Assembly (NCBI RefSeq): GCF_016920785.2
Contig: NW_024609857.1
Coordinates: forward strand, 126,969,094-127,033,093
Length of the DNA: 64,000 nucleotides
Direction of reading: 5' to 3'
Origin: Ixodes scapularis
Lineage: Eukaryota; Arthropoda; Arachnida; Ixodida; Ixodidae
Shown: piece after piece, positions 32,910 through 44,488 of the stretch
Layout of the letters: every line of letters begins with the position of its first letter
Numbering within the stretch: the first letter of the stretch is position 1
Notes under the pieces: generated by a model
Databases searched by the model: none
Told to the model about the DNA's origin: nothing
The model's input: only the letters and a program-made list of their open reading frames with translations
Position numbers and translations under genes: made by a program

Positions 32910-33326
32910 TTATAGTCTCGAGCATCTCCGCGCATTGAAACACGCCGCACTCCAGAATGCCAGTGTCAGTTTGATGGAGGCGATACTGTTTGTATTGTAC
33001 GCCGAGCTACTGAAGCCTTTAAGCCTAGCTGGAGAAAAGATGATAGACTTGTCTGCATTTAAAACGTGAAATGTCGTGTTCGGAAGGTACGTACGTACAA
33101 TGCCAGACCAGCTGAACCAGTCCCACACGAACAGTTGTTTAGACTGGTGCTCGACCGCGAGAAGCGCACATCCGAGAAACTGCTTACGATAGCAGCCAAC
33201 TTCGCTGAACTCCGAGACATGTCGGAAGGGTTCCGCACCGCGGGAGACTGCAACGCCGAATCTGTACCGCGGAGTCGCACAGGTTCGCTTGCGAAGGACC
33301 TTCACACGGTTATATGCGAAATATAA
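32910..33326. other. Overlapping opposite frames conserved in both arms, unassigned
   Basis: A minus-strand frame (32910-33305, MKVLRKRTCATPRYRFGVAV...) and a plus-strand frame (33066-33326, MKCRVRKVRTYNARPAEPVP...) overlap, and both are intact in the two arms (partners 55949-56344 and 55928-56188). Neither resembles a protein I know, and recent duplication alone explains the preservation. I cannot say which, if either, is coding. Confidence 0.3.
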
Positions 33327-34214
33327 GATAGTCGCACCTTAGGGACACTTATCAAAGCTTTGGCATGCTATTATGAAGTATCACAAAATCTGCAACTTCA
33401 AAATTTGTTTCTAGAAGAATGCGGGTTGACTGCATACCTCCTGAAACAGTGCAACCTCGTTTGAATATTTCAACCTACCTAGGCCTTCACAGGCATGAAG
33501 CAGTCTCTCAACACGAACAATGACCCTCTTGTCACCATATCAAATGAAAAACGAGTTGGCTGGACCGTTATAGGGTTGAAGAAAGTGTATATTTAGAAAA
33601 CGGTAAAAATATATACAAATGTGCAAATAAACTTGAATCCTCCTCAGTTTGTGTGGACTTGATTTTCCGGTTCTTTTCACCGGTCTTGTCACCGTCCCGA
33701 AGCTCCGGCAAGCCAGCTGTTCACCTGCTTGGTCGTCGAATCCAGGTGCTCTAACAGTGGCACCTGGATTCATACACTTGCAGGCACCTACCTATCTTAA
33801 AATGGCAATGCCTCGGGCACCTGCCAGAATTAAAGATAGTTGGGTGGGTTCCTTCAAGTCGCTGCCAAGAGTTGCTCCTGCCAGTGAATTATCATTCCAG
33901 CTTCTGGTCTGCAGGTGCCCCGGGGTCGCCGCCGAGAATTCCCGCAAGGGCCTCAGGTCATTACAGAGTTTGTCTGGTTGTCACTGAAACACTCGTCAGG
34001 GTGATCATCGGAGTCGACTTGCACGGGACACGCCAAACTCTGCTGTTCAACCCTTGCCACTAGCTGCTCGCTCCCGGTTGGTTCGCCTCTCCTATTCCTG
34101 GCTGGATCCCCTTCACCAGAATTTAGTTGCACTAAATTTCTCATGTGGCATGTTAAGCATTCTGTACACAGTTTCCCAGTCACATCACTTTGTAGCCCTA
34201 AATAATTGTGTTGT

Positions 34215-34335
34215 GTGTGTTTAGGCAGCCAGAAGTTATTCAGCCTCAGTGGGCATCAGGTGTCTCAGCTGTAGGTGAGAAATGTAGCCAGTGCAGTACC
34301 CCTGCAAGCCTAGGGTCTTTAACGACCATTAACAT
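34215..34335 (-). repeat. SINE body fragment in left arm
   Basis: Antisense SINE order (CAGCCAGAAGTTATTCAGCC, GGGCATCAGGTGTCTCAGCT, GTAGCCAGTGCAGTACCCCT, CCTAGGGTCTTTAACG). Its partner is 54240-54375. Confidence 0.75.
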
Positions 34336-34609
34336 CCCAACAAACACAATATATTTTCCTGCATAAAATATTGCACAGCCAACAAACTCCCCATTTTGAC
34401 TGACTATGTCATTAATTAACTGGAAACTTCACCCAGTATATTTTTCAATCCTTCCTACCTACCAAGGCTTTCCTCCTACCGTATTGCAGCTCGAAGCACA
34501 TACAGCAAAAGCTTCTTCCACACAGCAGTTTTAGCTTGTCTTAATAATGATTGGGGTTGTGTGGATATTTATACAGCGTGTAGTTGGTCAGCCATTTCAA
34601 AGTTGCGAC

Positions 34610-34835
34610 GAGTCACTTGCTGTAGGTGAGCTATTTAGCCAGTGCAGTACAACCGCTAGTCTGGTGTGTTTAACGCGCCTTATGATACACGACCGCACGC
34701 CGGTATGATGCTCATCCAGATCGAAACGAGCAGGGGTGGCGATTGAGCCCAGGATTTCTGGGCTCTGCAGCGCGAGCTTTCGCTCCATGTGCTCCGAGCT
34801 GTTGTGCGCTACTCCACTTGTCCACCAATCCCCCT
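34610..34835 (-). repeat. tRNA-derived SINE, nearly full length
   Basis: On the minus strand the head (GGGGGATTGGTGGACAAGTG, A-box) and a B-box-like GGGCTCAATCGCC frame a roughly 95-nt class-II tRNA-like domain with a GAGCGAAAGCTC arm. The body follows with GATGAGCATCATACCGGCGT and a CACTGGCTAAAT-like end. The partner in the other arm is 53791-54015. Confidence 0.8.
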
Positions 34836-35699
34836 CTTTTAGCTTGTCTTGCTAAACTGACTGACTGCAAGCTCATTTCCATAAAAAATATCAACATGTC
34901 TTCACATTTGAGATAACAAAAACAATCTCTCATTTTAGCAGTAGCCTGCATAGCGTTCGACATCCTATACTCCTGGCTAAAATGTATGTTCTACCACTTC
35001 TGCAGTTGTAGACTGTTAGTGCAGACAGGACACCTGTGTTATTTCACATTTTACTCAAACAGGGTATGGGCAAGCATAAAACATTTACCGCTTCAATTGG
35101 TTACCTGAATGATCATTCTCCGCCATACTGTAGTCGTTTTAATGACAGCCTCACAACTTAAGATACGAACTAGAAAAACCAGCTCTTGCTTGTTTGTGCT
35201 GTGTTGCACCTGTGTTGCCATCCTCGCATAAAGCATCATGTTTATAATGTATGTCGCTGTCATCTTGCATCTCCATTTGTTTCTCTGGCCAACCGACATT
35301 CATGAAACACAGCTGAAAAGTCTTGTCTCCTATTTCCTCTCGCTACTTCTGTGACTCGCAATGGTTTAACAGTGTATGAAAGGGCTGGTGCAATGATTTT
35401 CATACTTTGGCCTATTAACTGCAAGAAATAATCTGTGTCACTTATAGAATAAAGAACATTCCTGCGTGCGCTAGTTTTTATTTAAAAAAATTAAACAAAT
35501 CAAAGGTGAAAGTGCCCACCAACTCTCACGTCGTCTTTCAAGTGACGTCTCTGGAAGCCACCTGGCTTCCTTTTGTGTTCTCCCTCACAAACCCCAGAAG
35601 CTTCCTTTGCAATTGTCGACTTTTCAAAGATAAGCATCGCCGCAGGTCGTGGCAAGCGATCAACACAAAGGACAGTTTGTCACGGGGCTGCTGGCCAGT

Positions 35700-35945
35700 G
35701 TAGCAGGAGAGGGTGACAGGTTTTGTTGACTTCCACGAATACACCAGTGACGTGCCAGGGTAGGTGCAGTGCAAGCTACATGCTCGTTGGACCAGTCATA
35801 TTTAAATCTTTCACCATGTAATTACGCGTTCGCTCATGCCCACACTCGGAGAGTGGGGTGAGGTGATGAAAGGGAGGCGGTTGATGGGTTCGGAGAGCGC
35901 ATAGCTCCCACATCACTGACAGCTTAGGAGTGAACAGAGTATAGA
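35700..35945 (+). repeat. Dispersed repeat, copy 1 (partner near 42.1-42.4 kb)
   Basis: Shares ATGCTCGTTGGACCAGTC, an AACACCCAC/CCCACACTC-GAGAG block and TCCCACATCACTGACAG with 42060-42365 in the same orientation. Diverged; no coding function seen. Confidence 0.55.
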
Positions 35946-37046
35946 GTAATTTCTGCTAACATATCTCCTTATTCTTCAAGAGCCATGTCACTTCTTCATT
36001 CCTAATTACTGAGAAACTACTCAATGTTAATAGGTTTATAAATCTACTTGCTAAGCTTTGATCGTTAAACCTTGAAACAATTTTTGAAGTCCTAGGCACA
36101 AAGACGGCCCAACCTTGATAACGAATGAAGTCCATGAACTGAGATGTAAGTGTTACAAAGCTTTAATTACAGTCGTGAGTTTTGTATTCACCATGGGTAT
36201 GCCACATTTAAGTGCATTCCTAAATGTGGGAAATGCTTATGTAGTGCCCTCTGCAGTTTTCCATCACTTGGGGACTGTAGCTTGCTTTCTCGTCAGTTGT
36301 GTTTTGCTCTCGTGCAGCTTTCCAAATGGACGACAAAGTAATGTGGTTGCAGGTTTAGAAAATATATTTGGAATAAAAATCGCCTCAAACCTTTCTAAAT
36401 GCTGCAAGTTCAAGCTCCTATCTTTTTAGAGGCACTCTTAACAGTGAGCACCTTTTGACAAGTTCTTTTTGGTAAATAACACCAAACTTGTGATATCACA
36501 AGAAATACAGTAGAGACTCACTAATTCAAACTCTAGGAAGCTGCGACTTTCGTTTGAATTATCCGAATTTTATCTAAATATGATGCAAGATAAAATTATG
36601 ATTTGCCGTATGAATGGCTACACACAGAAAGCAGATATATTTGATGATTTCCTGTACATAGGCCTAGTGATCATAAGCAGGTATGCCAAAATTGAAACAT
36701 TTGTGAAATGTATGACATAGTTTATTTATACCTTACAAATGTTATTTGTCGTGGACCGTTAGACAGCACATGACAACTAAAAACAAAATTAAGCTTGTTC
36801 ATTGGGCCAAGAAGTTCTCTAATACGAACTATTAAGCAGGGGACACACAAGCGATGAGAATGGGCACCGCGCAGTAGTTTTCATAGCAACTTGCACAGAC
36901 GCTGTGATGTGGACCTATGCGATGCCGCAGCGTCCGCTCAAGTTGCTATGGAAATTTTCGTGTGATGCCCGTTTTAATAGCTCGTGTGTGCCCGCTTGAG
37001 CCCCGTTGAGTGCGCTTCTCACCAAGCACTGGGGGAAGAATCGCCC
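35946..37046. other. No gene recognised; possible single mariner-type end
   Basis: Frames up to 104 codons (36115-36429) without recognisable domains. At 36510 TACAGTAGAGACTCACTAAT looks like a pogo/Tigger-style end following a TA, but no matching inverted end was found nearby. Confidence 0.4.
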
Positions 37047-37102
37047 GCGGAAGCAAGAGCGGTATATAGAGAGAGTTTGGTCAATGGGAGAAGCGGACAG
37101 AA

Positions 37103-37258
37103 CCGTGGCGTGCACCAGACGCAGACAGAGGGCTTGACATGCTCTCTTGGCCAACCAGAAGCCGAAAATAATTTCCTAGTGGACCACCACTAGGGGATTA
37201 TTTTTGACTTTTGGTTGGCCAAGAGGGCATTTCAAGCCCTCTATCTGTCTGGTGGACG
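37103..37258. repeat. Imperfect 155-bp palindrome inside the hAT
   Basis: Arms start GCGTGCACCAGACGCAGACA and end in the complement TGTCTGGTGGACGC, with the shared cores AGAGGGCTTGA and CTTGGCCAACCA, and the centre CTAGTGGACCACCACTAG. Mismatches are scattered. It is probably an internal foldback of the element. Confidence 0.85.
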
Positions 37259-37371
37259 CCAAGTGCGTAAGAATTATATATAGTAATTCTTCATTGTTCA
37301 AAATATGGTGCACGTGTTGTTTCGATTATGATCATGGAAAAAGATTTAAGAAATGAATGTGCCACTCAAAC

Positions 37372-38547
37372 CAGGGCTGGATTAAGGTACGTAGCTAAAG
37401 GGGCTGCAACCTTGGGCCCTGGGCTCTCGGGAAGACCTGTGCTGGACCTTAAAACTTGTAAAAAGAAAATTGTGTTTAATTTACTACAGTTCAGACCAAG
37501 AGCAGAAGGAACACTAAGAAGTGCCTCTGGCGTTTTGGCCTTTTCGTTCCCTTCCTTTTTCTTTTTCCAGCAGGGAGATGGGCATACTATGAAGTTCCAG
37601 TCTTTAGACTAGCTGGCATTTGTGAGGTTGTTATACAAGAGCATGCCAGGTCAACAAAAGTAAGGTCGCCTCTCATGCCCCTTGTCGGAGGGTGAAGCTG
37701 TCGACGCCGACGGTCACCTTGAAGTCTTCTAATTTAAACTCAATAAAAAAAAAACACAGAAGATTTTTTTTTTTCTTGCATTGTTTACGAACAATTGGTT
37801 GTTGGAAGTTAAGCAAGTGTTGTCAAAAACTACTCGAGCAGTACGCATGGTACACATTTTTTTGCAACCTTTTAGCAAAGTTGCAGCCCGTCGACATTAC
37901 TGCATTTAGAAGGAACAATATTATGACTAAAAATGATTGAAACATTTTCCCCCTTAAAAAAGACAGCGTGTAGGTACAAGAATTCGAAAATATCTCCTCG
38001 ATTTTCATGAAAAAATTTTTGAATGAGTGCTACTGGCTTGATTCCCCTCCCAAAAGGAAAGAAAAATATTTTAGCCGTTTCAACTATTGGAATATTTTTT
38101 TCTGCCTGTATAAATCAAGCAGAAGTTCTAGTCAAACAAGTGAACGGGGTCACGATCTTCAACAGAAATTCTTTAGTTTCCTTTACGGAGCTGCTGGATA
38201 TGACCAATACATCTAAATCTTTTCCTAAATATTTCATTTTGAGTTTTGTACCTCAAAATTACTCTATAATGTGCTAGATCGGTTGATTTGTTTCAAAGCA
38301 GTTTCTAATCAAAAATTCCCTCCACTTCATTGTCAATGTGATATTCTATGAATTCCATTGAATCTACAAATCTGGAAAAGGCTCGACAAATATCATACGA
38401 TGAAAAAATATCTAGATTTCAAAAGGTTTTAAAACTTGCATGCAGTTATTGTTGTTACCTCCACCACTATGGTCATTATTAATATCACGAGTAGGGGCCT
38501 CGTAACAACCTTAGCCCAGGGCTCCAAAATATCTTAATTCGGCACTG
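37372..38547. mobile_element. Nested hAT element (1.18 kb)
   Basis: Left end CAGGGCTGGATTAAGG, right end reverse-complemented CAGTGCCGAATTAAGA; both fit the hAT rule, and the CAGGG-CGGATTAA style with a GGGCCCTGGGCT block just inside is common to animal hAT MITEs. The octamers ACTCAAAC (37364-37371) and GCTCAAAC (38548-38555) match at 7 of 8. No transposase frame. Confidence 0.8.
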
Positions 38548-39399
38548 GCTCAAACTCAGTTTTGTTCGAACGGACTCCAATGGCAGATTCCTGGTCCTTG
38601 GCACCTGGCATACGGATCACGTCAATCATTCTGCTAGTAGCACAGATTTTTTATATCTTCTATATCTTTGTACGTCTTCCACCATGATTTTGCATAACCG
38701 TCATTGCAACATCACGTGCACCATATTTTCAGTCACAGAGTTACTCCGACGCACTTACTAATTTTGATTCTTGCGACCACTGCCAGGGTATTATTCTCGG
38801 ATTCTGGTTGGTCACATTCGAATTTGAGTAGATGCCCTGGAACACGCCCAGCCCGCTTTCTGCAAATGGCACCTCTTCATTTGCCTCCTATAGTTTTCAA
38901 TGAATGGCCAAACTCTCTCTATATATGGGTCTGGTGGAAGCAAGCTCTGCAGGTGTTGCCTCTCTGCAGTGCACCAATGCTCGGAAAGAAGCACACTCAA
39001 CGAGGCTGTAAGAAAAAAAAAAATTAGGAATTACACAAAACGCCGTATGAATTAAACACCTTATGAATACATTAGCGAAAAAAACTTAGCGGGACAACCG
39101 AAATTTTGAAATTTGTTTGAATGAAGAAGCATGAAATATCAATTTCAATTATTGCAAGCCTACTCTACTCAGCATTGCAAAGTGCATTCCACTAGAAACA
39201 AGAATTTATGACAGAATAGAAAGAAAACATCTAATTTTTTATTAGAAAAGCAAAACAAGTTGTGAACAAACATCTGTGTTGTAGGCTATACACTTAAATA
39301 AATAGGGCTGCAGCAGCAAGTTGCATAAGAACAAACATTCTGCATTGGTGGATGTCAATGTCTGAATGCTAGTGAAAACCTGGGAAATATTTTAGGGGC

Positions 39400-39496
39400 G
39401 AAGCTCCTTAGGGTCTAGCCTTGCCCGTCTGGCGGCCATGCTCACATCGATTGCCATTGCATCTGTCTTCTTAAAAAAAGAAAAAAACATGTTTGC
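39400..39496. repeat. Short repeat fragment before the tRNA
   Basis: TTTAGGGGCGAAGCTCCTTA is a phrase I associate with dispersed tick repeats (recollection only). No other feature. Confidence 0.3.
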
Positions 39497-39577
39497 GATG
39501 TCGACAGGATTCAAACCTGTGCGGGGAGACCCCTAGGGATTTCTAGTCCATCGCCTTAACCACTCGGCCACGACTGC
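39497..39577 (-). tRNA. trnS: tRNA-Ser(AGA), possibly a pseudogene
   Basis: Minus strand: acceptor GCAGTCG, A-box TGGCCGAGTGG, anticodon loop CTAGAAA (anticodon AGA), a long class-II variable arm GGGGTCTCCCC, T-arm ACAGG-TTTGAAT-CCTGT (five pairs, including a compensated A-T), then CGACATC. This is the eukaryotic tRNA-Ser pattern almost throughout. Two mismatches in the acceptor stem (positions 2 and 3) and one in the anticodon stem (ATGGA against TCCCT) suggest a decaying or SINE-associated copy. No T-run terminator follows immediately on the minus strand. Confidence 0.75.
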
Positions 39578-39642
39578 GGGACGAGTAGGGGGCTCTGAGA
39601 TGTGGCAGTAACTCAAGAGCTGGGGATGTCATGTATGAAACG

Positions 39643-39790
39643 TTGCATGTAGCCGCTCAACGTCTATACAGGAGAGGGCGCTGCGGTCAAATGCGTATAT
39701 AATCGCGTTAAACTTTGCATGCATTGGCTCAACATTTATACACGAGAGGGCGCTGCAGTCAAATGCTCAACTGCGTATATAACCACGTAC
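39643..39790 (+). repeat. Two imperfect tandem copies with TATATAA boxes
   Basis: GAGAGGGCGCTGCGGTCAAATG...GCGTATATAATCGCG (39670-39707) recurs as GAGAGGGCGCTGCAGTCAAATG...GCGTATATAACCACG (39745-39788). Each copy holds a TATATAA box, so promoter activity is conceivable, but no gene is recognised downstream. Confidence 0.6.
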
Positions 39791-42700
39791 CATACCACAC
39801 ATTCTGTTTCTGACATGGACTGTTGACTCGGGCGGTGGAGATGCGTTCCCACGGCTTCTAATGGATCCAAGCTGATCCGCCAGAAGAACCACTGGCTCTG
39901 CGTTTCACCGACCGTAAAGCAGTAATAATGAAGTTGAAACGCAACCCGGAACTCGGCACTACCTATGAACAAAATCAGTATCATCAGCACCACCAGAGCT
40001 TTGCCCCAATCAACATCATTCACCACGTGGAGATGCAGTCATTTTATTTTGTCAATGTTCAGCTTCTTAGGTTTCAGGTTCTTGTTTGGTCGTCTTCATT
40101 TGTAGCTCAAGAAGGGACATAGCACTTAGTTCTTAGCTGTTTGATGATTATGTTTCTCATGAATTTTCAGGACACCGCAAAAAATTAGCACTTGTGCCAG
40201 AAAAACAAGTACAGTTCCCAATTTAGCAGCCAGCACTTCACAGGTGCCCATGCAAATTACCTCTTTTAGTGTGAAACATTCTTTAACTAGGTGTTCAGCA
40301 TTTCTTGAAGCCTGGATAAAAGCGTGGCCGCGGGGGTCAACACTGGTTAGTTGACGGATGAGGGAGGAGGAGCGAGGAGCTCGACACTGATTCATTAATG
40401 GGGAGGTTGTGACCAGGGGTGGAGTAAAGCAGGAAATACATGAGCAATGAAGAACAGGTGCCGCAAGGCAGCGCCACGAGTATCCATGGCAACCAGTGCT
40501 GGCGTCCCTACGTCACTTCTGTGCGGCTCCGTGGCACTCGGATCTGGTCGATACAGATCAAAGCCGCGCAATGCGACTGTGGCACGCCCGTGGCGTGGCA
40601 AGCAATGAATGTTGCGCGGCACCCACTTTTATCGCTCATTACATGTTCCATGCATGAGGAGAGGTAACTGAGGTGGGAGAGCAGGAGTGGGTTAGAAGGT
40701 TCTGGAAGATGACCAAGTTTATCATTTAAAATGTATGCATGTCACTTGTTAAATTATCCGATGAAGAGCTCCGGGAATGTAAGCGTCTCGCTGAACAGGC
40801 TAGGCGTGCTGCTAAACAAACTTCACTAAACGTTTAAGATGCTAGAACATTTCATGTATGCAACACAATTGCCTAGCAGTTTGCCATATTTTTGAAGACT
40901 GAAATATACCTGGACATCGAGGACATAGAAGCTGGAGATTGAGGACAGAATTGCTAGAGGAAAACCACAGCTCGGCAAATCAGCTCGCAATCTCAGTGAC
41001 GGAAGGGCTGTGCCGTTCGCACCAAATTGCGCCATGAACGAAAGCTTGCTACATCTTGCACCAAAAAGCCATTATCATTGAGAATTGCGCTACATTTGTG
41101 CCAAGATGGGCTTAAGGAAAGCAAAAACTAAGCATAATATGTTATTGGTCGACCCTAATATTCAGAGAAGTAGGAGGAAAGAAAAATGGTACAAAAGTAA
41201 TAATTTACAGCATTTCTACCCATTGTATAGTAGTTTAATTTAGGTCAAAGCAGAAATGAAGTATTGAACATATACAACCACAAACACACGCACTTAGAGC
41301 GCAAGTCACAGGACATACACTGCACTTGATTTAGTCGATGAAAGAACACTTACAGGAAGATGGGCTAAGGCCATGATATGTTGATGCCGCGCTTTGACGC
41401 TGTTTGGTTGGTCCGATTGGCACGTAGCATTGGCTGCACTTTGAATTAAGATGAAATGAAGCATACAAATTGCTTGTCCACTGCACTGGTAGGTTGATCA
41501 CCCACGTTTAAATTTCCATGTGATGTCGGCAATGTCAGGAGCTAAAAGTCCCGATAAAACATTGCATAATAGTAGGATGGCGACTACTGTGATAAGACAG
41601 AACTATGGTCTTGTACTCCTGATGCGATCACTTGATTGTCATGTCTGCTACATCCCTCAGTACCGCCTCTCACAAGCGCGTCGAGCTTCACTGCTTTGCA
41701 CCAGAGCGCTAGGAGCAGTGGCTGGCATGGGGGTGCTCCTGGGTTTGCCCGATAGGCTCGGAAATTATGCTCAGTAATATTGCAGATCACCTTCTTTGGT
41801 CTTGATGTTCAGCCACATGGAGGCTAAACAAGAAACTTCTTGTTTATCCACCCGTAGGGAAAACAAACCACACCATTTCTCTGCTCAACAACCACACTGG
41901 GCAACAGCAGCACTAACAATGAGTGATTTTTAAAAGCAAACTCTTGTACACTACACATAGCGTAGAACAGCACCTTTAAAAATGCCGTCGGAGTTAATTT
42001 AATGCCTTGGGAGTTTCGCGTGACCCTAGGGAGGGGTTTATAGTCACGTGGTATGTACACAGTGCTGTATTAGCTCCGATAAGTTGTGGCGTCGGCTGCA
42101 GTCCATTGTGAGGTGAAACGAAATATACATTCCAAAAAATAGGGCAATTGGTGACCTTTAGTCAAACAGTCTCTACTCTTTTCACCACTAAGCTGGTAGT
42201 GCGGTGGAAGCTAGTGCTCGTTGGATCAGTCGTGTGTTCATCTGTCGCCACGGGATCTCGGTCCGCCAACACCCACGCGCAGAGAGCGGGGCCATGTGAT
42301 GTAGAAGATGCAGCTGACTGTGCCTGCGAGCGTGTATCTCCCACCTCACTGTCAGTTTAAGGGTGAATGGACTAGTCCTGTTGTACATGTGCCTTCTTTG
42401 TTGTCCTTGTCAAGTTTGCGCTATTTTAATCATGCCTTGACATACTTTGTTCGTGTGAAGATCAGTCGTGGGTCTTTCCTATAAACCACGAATGGGGCGT
42501 AGCCGAGTTTGGGCCCTTTGGTGTGTCGTCTGCTTCTGTTTCTTAGTCTCGAGTTTCCATTTTGTTGAAAGTTCACCATTCCTACTTCTAGCTTGCCTGT
42601 TACTTTTTGTTTCCATGAGATCAAACGGGCTCATCGACGCTGGTTGTCTGGCAAAATGATCTTCCTGGTTGAGCGAGGGGAACGGCGACTGTACCAGTAA

Positions 42701-43270
42701 CTCTGTTCAATAAATTCCTGAGCTACGGTTGAAAACTTTCGCGTGTTTGTCATTATTCTGTGTTGTCTCGTGACGAGTAGCCATGAAGATGACTCGCCAG
42801 CGTAAACTCGTTCAGGTTATAATTTCACAAATAATTATAAGGCGTGTGTAACTTAAGACGAAATATGTAAGCAATCAATAATCAATGTCGGTAAACAATA
42901 CAACTGACTGATGTCATCCTTGTGTACTCGTAAACTGTCTGACAGGAATCTATGGCAGAACCCAGGAACGAGCACTTACCTGCGACTTACCAACTGTCAT
43001 CCGATGGTTTAAATGATAGTTTTCCAAGTCAGTCAAGTGTGGAAACTGCGATTCAAGCAGCTACTTCTCGCCGAACGATTGATCAACGCGGAGGTAGCGG
43101 AGGCCCGAAGACAATGTAGGCCGCCATTTTGTTGATGGGATTGATGCCGTTGGGACTTGTTTTGACCGATTTTGAATTGTGAACGCCAGAGTTATTTAAA
43201 TAAATCATAAATGACATTTATAGCTTTAAATATATTATAATTTATCTAATACTGGATACAAATATTTTCT
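39791..43270. other. No gene recognised; scattered repeat fragments
   Basis: Frames stay below 97 codons. The region holds the second copy of the 35.7-kb repeat (42060-42365) and a stretch around 40990-41100 with GCACCAAATTGCGCC that resembles the terminal parts of hAT-like sequence at 43.9 and 49.7 kb. Confidence 0.45.
42060..42365 (+). repeat. Dispersed repeat, copy 2
   Basis: Partner of 35700-35945; shares TGCTCGTTGGATCAGTC, AACACCCACGCGCAGAGAGC and CTCCCACCTCACTGTCAG. Confidence 0.55.
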
Positions 43271-43274
43271 GAAT

Positions 43275-43384
43275 GGGTTAAAACAGCGCAAAAAAGATGA
43301 AGGACCAGTAAAAGGAAACACAGACACAGCGCTGTGTGTTTCCTTTTACTGGTCCTTAGTCTTTTTTGCGCTGTTTTAACCCGT
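43275..43384. repeat. Near-perfect 110-bp palindrome
   Basis: GGGTTAAAACAGCGCAAAAA at the left edge is mirrored at the right, with arms of about 52 bp and a centre near ACAGCGCTGTG. The arms carry GGACCAGTAAAAGGAAACAC. Only a few mismatches. A foldback MITE is the simplest reading. Confidence 0.9.
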
Positions 43385-44183
43385 TCAATATGACCATCAA
43401 CCAACTCGCCCAACTTTCCACCTTGTTACAAATAATTCTTAGGTTAAAACTAGCAACGTCATTAACCAATCGTGCGTCTATCATCATCATCATCACCAAG
43501 CAAAAATGGCTGCCTCCAGACGAGCGATGGAACGTACCCTTGCAGGCGTTTGCATGTTGAGTATATTTATGAAATTTGAATGCATAACGTTTATGTAAGC
43601 CTAGGTAAAGAGGTAAAAAAAAAAAAAAAAAATCAATTTCGTCGCTTCATCTTATTCACAAGCTGCGAGGCTTTGTGACTGTTATTTTATTTTTACATAT
43701 ACCAGCTTGTTTGCGCCATTGCATTTAGTGAATTCGTCCTTGTCGTAAACCAATTTTGCCCGTATTGTCCTTCGTGGAATGGGTCATCGGCCCTTCTGAG
43801 GCACCGCTGCTTTCGATAGTTCTTAGTGCGAACGTGTTTCCACCACACTAGCATAGTAACTTTTTGAGGGATAAGTTCCAGTGGTGGAACTGCTGCGCCA
43901 TTTGCGCTAAAACGAAAACCCTGCTAATATACTGCAAAGGTGGTATTTGCGCACAATTTGCGCCAAAAGGGAGCTGTTTCAAAAAAGGAAACGAAGTGTC
44001 TGGCTCGTGTAATTCTTGGCGATGTTACTGAAAATTAAGAAAGTACAGTTGTTTCTTTGGATGCCTAAGTACCATGTTTGCATTAATGCAAAGGTGCAAG
44101 CGAGCTGGAAAAGAATAACGATAAGAATGCCTGGAGAAGGGAGTCTAACTGATAAAACCCATTTGCTCTACTGGCATCTAACC
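43385..44183. other. No gene; single hAT-like end at 43879
   Basis: CAGTGGTGGAACTGCTGCGC at 43879 has hAT-end style and is similar to the inner border at 49.7 kb, but no partner end with matching duplication was found. Confidence 0.4.
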
Positions 44184-44245
44184 CCTGGTTAGCTCAGTTG
44201 GTAGAGCAAATTGGACGTTTTAGTGACTTTTACAACGTAAGGTTG
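44184..44245 (+). repeat. tRNA-like fragment with intact A-box only
   Basis: TGGTTAGCTCAGTTGGTAGA matches the D-arm/A-box region of a tRNA, but no B-box follows at the right distance. A tRNA-derived SINE remnant. Confidence 0.5.
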
Positions 44246-44259
44246 GTCTGCCAGTAGGG

Positions 44260-44488
44260 GCGACACTGGTTTAAACTGTAGATGAGCAATTTTGCCAGTG
44301 CAGTACGACTGCTAACCTGGGGTCTTTAACATGCTCACGCAGTAGTGATACACGACCACACGCCGGTACGATGCTCATCCAGATTGGAACGGGCAGGGGT
44401 GGGGCTCAAACCCAGGATTCCTGGGTTCTGCAGCGAGAGCTTTCGCTCCACGCGCATCGAGCTGGGTGTGCGCTTCAGCCCACTCGGC
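44260..44488 (-). repeat. tRNA-derived SINE, nearly full length
   Basis: Antisense order of the window's main SINE: GCAGTACGACTGCTAACCTG, GGTCTTTAACATGCTCACGC, CGCCGGTACGATGCTCATCC, GGGCAGGGGTGGGGCTCAAA (B-box on the minus strand), GCGAGAGCTTTCGCTC, CACTCGGCCACC (A-box on the minus strand). Confidence 0.8.

Larger units (their letters stand above)
32490..35032 (+). repeat. Left arm of a 2.5-kb inverted duplication
   Basis: Aligns in reverse orientation with 53596-56750 from GCGTATTTTGAAATCCTACC (32501) to GTTAGTGCAGACAGG (35018-35032). Identity is high: the 131-codon frame 32910-33305 (minus) differs from its partner by about four residues. The arm holds two SINE copies, an AATAAA at about 33627, and a hairpin GAATCCAGGTGC...GCACCTGGATTC (33739-33772). 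It lacks the 656-bp element present in the other arm. Confidence 0.9.
37055..38933. mobile_element. hAT element (1.88 kb) with a second hAT nested in it
   Basis: Ends are inverted: left AAGAGCGGTATATAGAGAGA then GTTTGG; right reverse-complemented CAGACCCATATATAGAGAGA then GTTTGG. The octamers GCGGAAGC (37047-37054) and GTGGAAGC (38934-38941) match at 7 of 8. The same ATA-GAGAGAGTTTGG inner terminal sequence ends the MITE at 47711-47969, so the two belong to one family. The interior has a large palindrome and another hAT but no transposase frame. Confidence 0.75.

Noticed and set aside
36510..36560. Pogo/Tigger-like element starting TACAGTAGAGACTC
   Set aside because: Only one end found; no inverted partner with TA.
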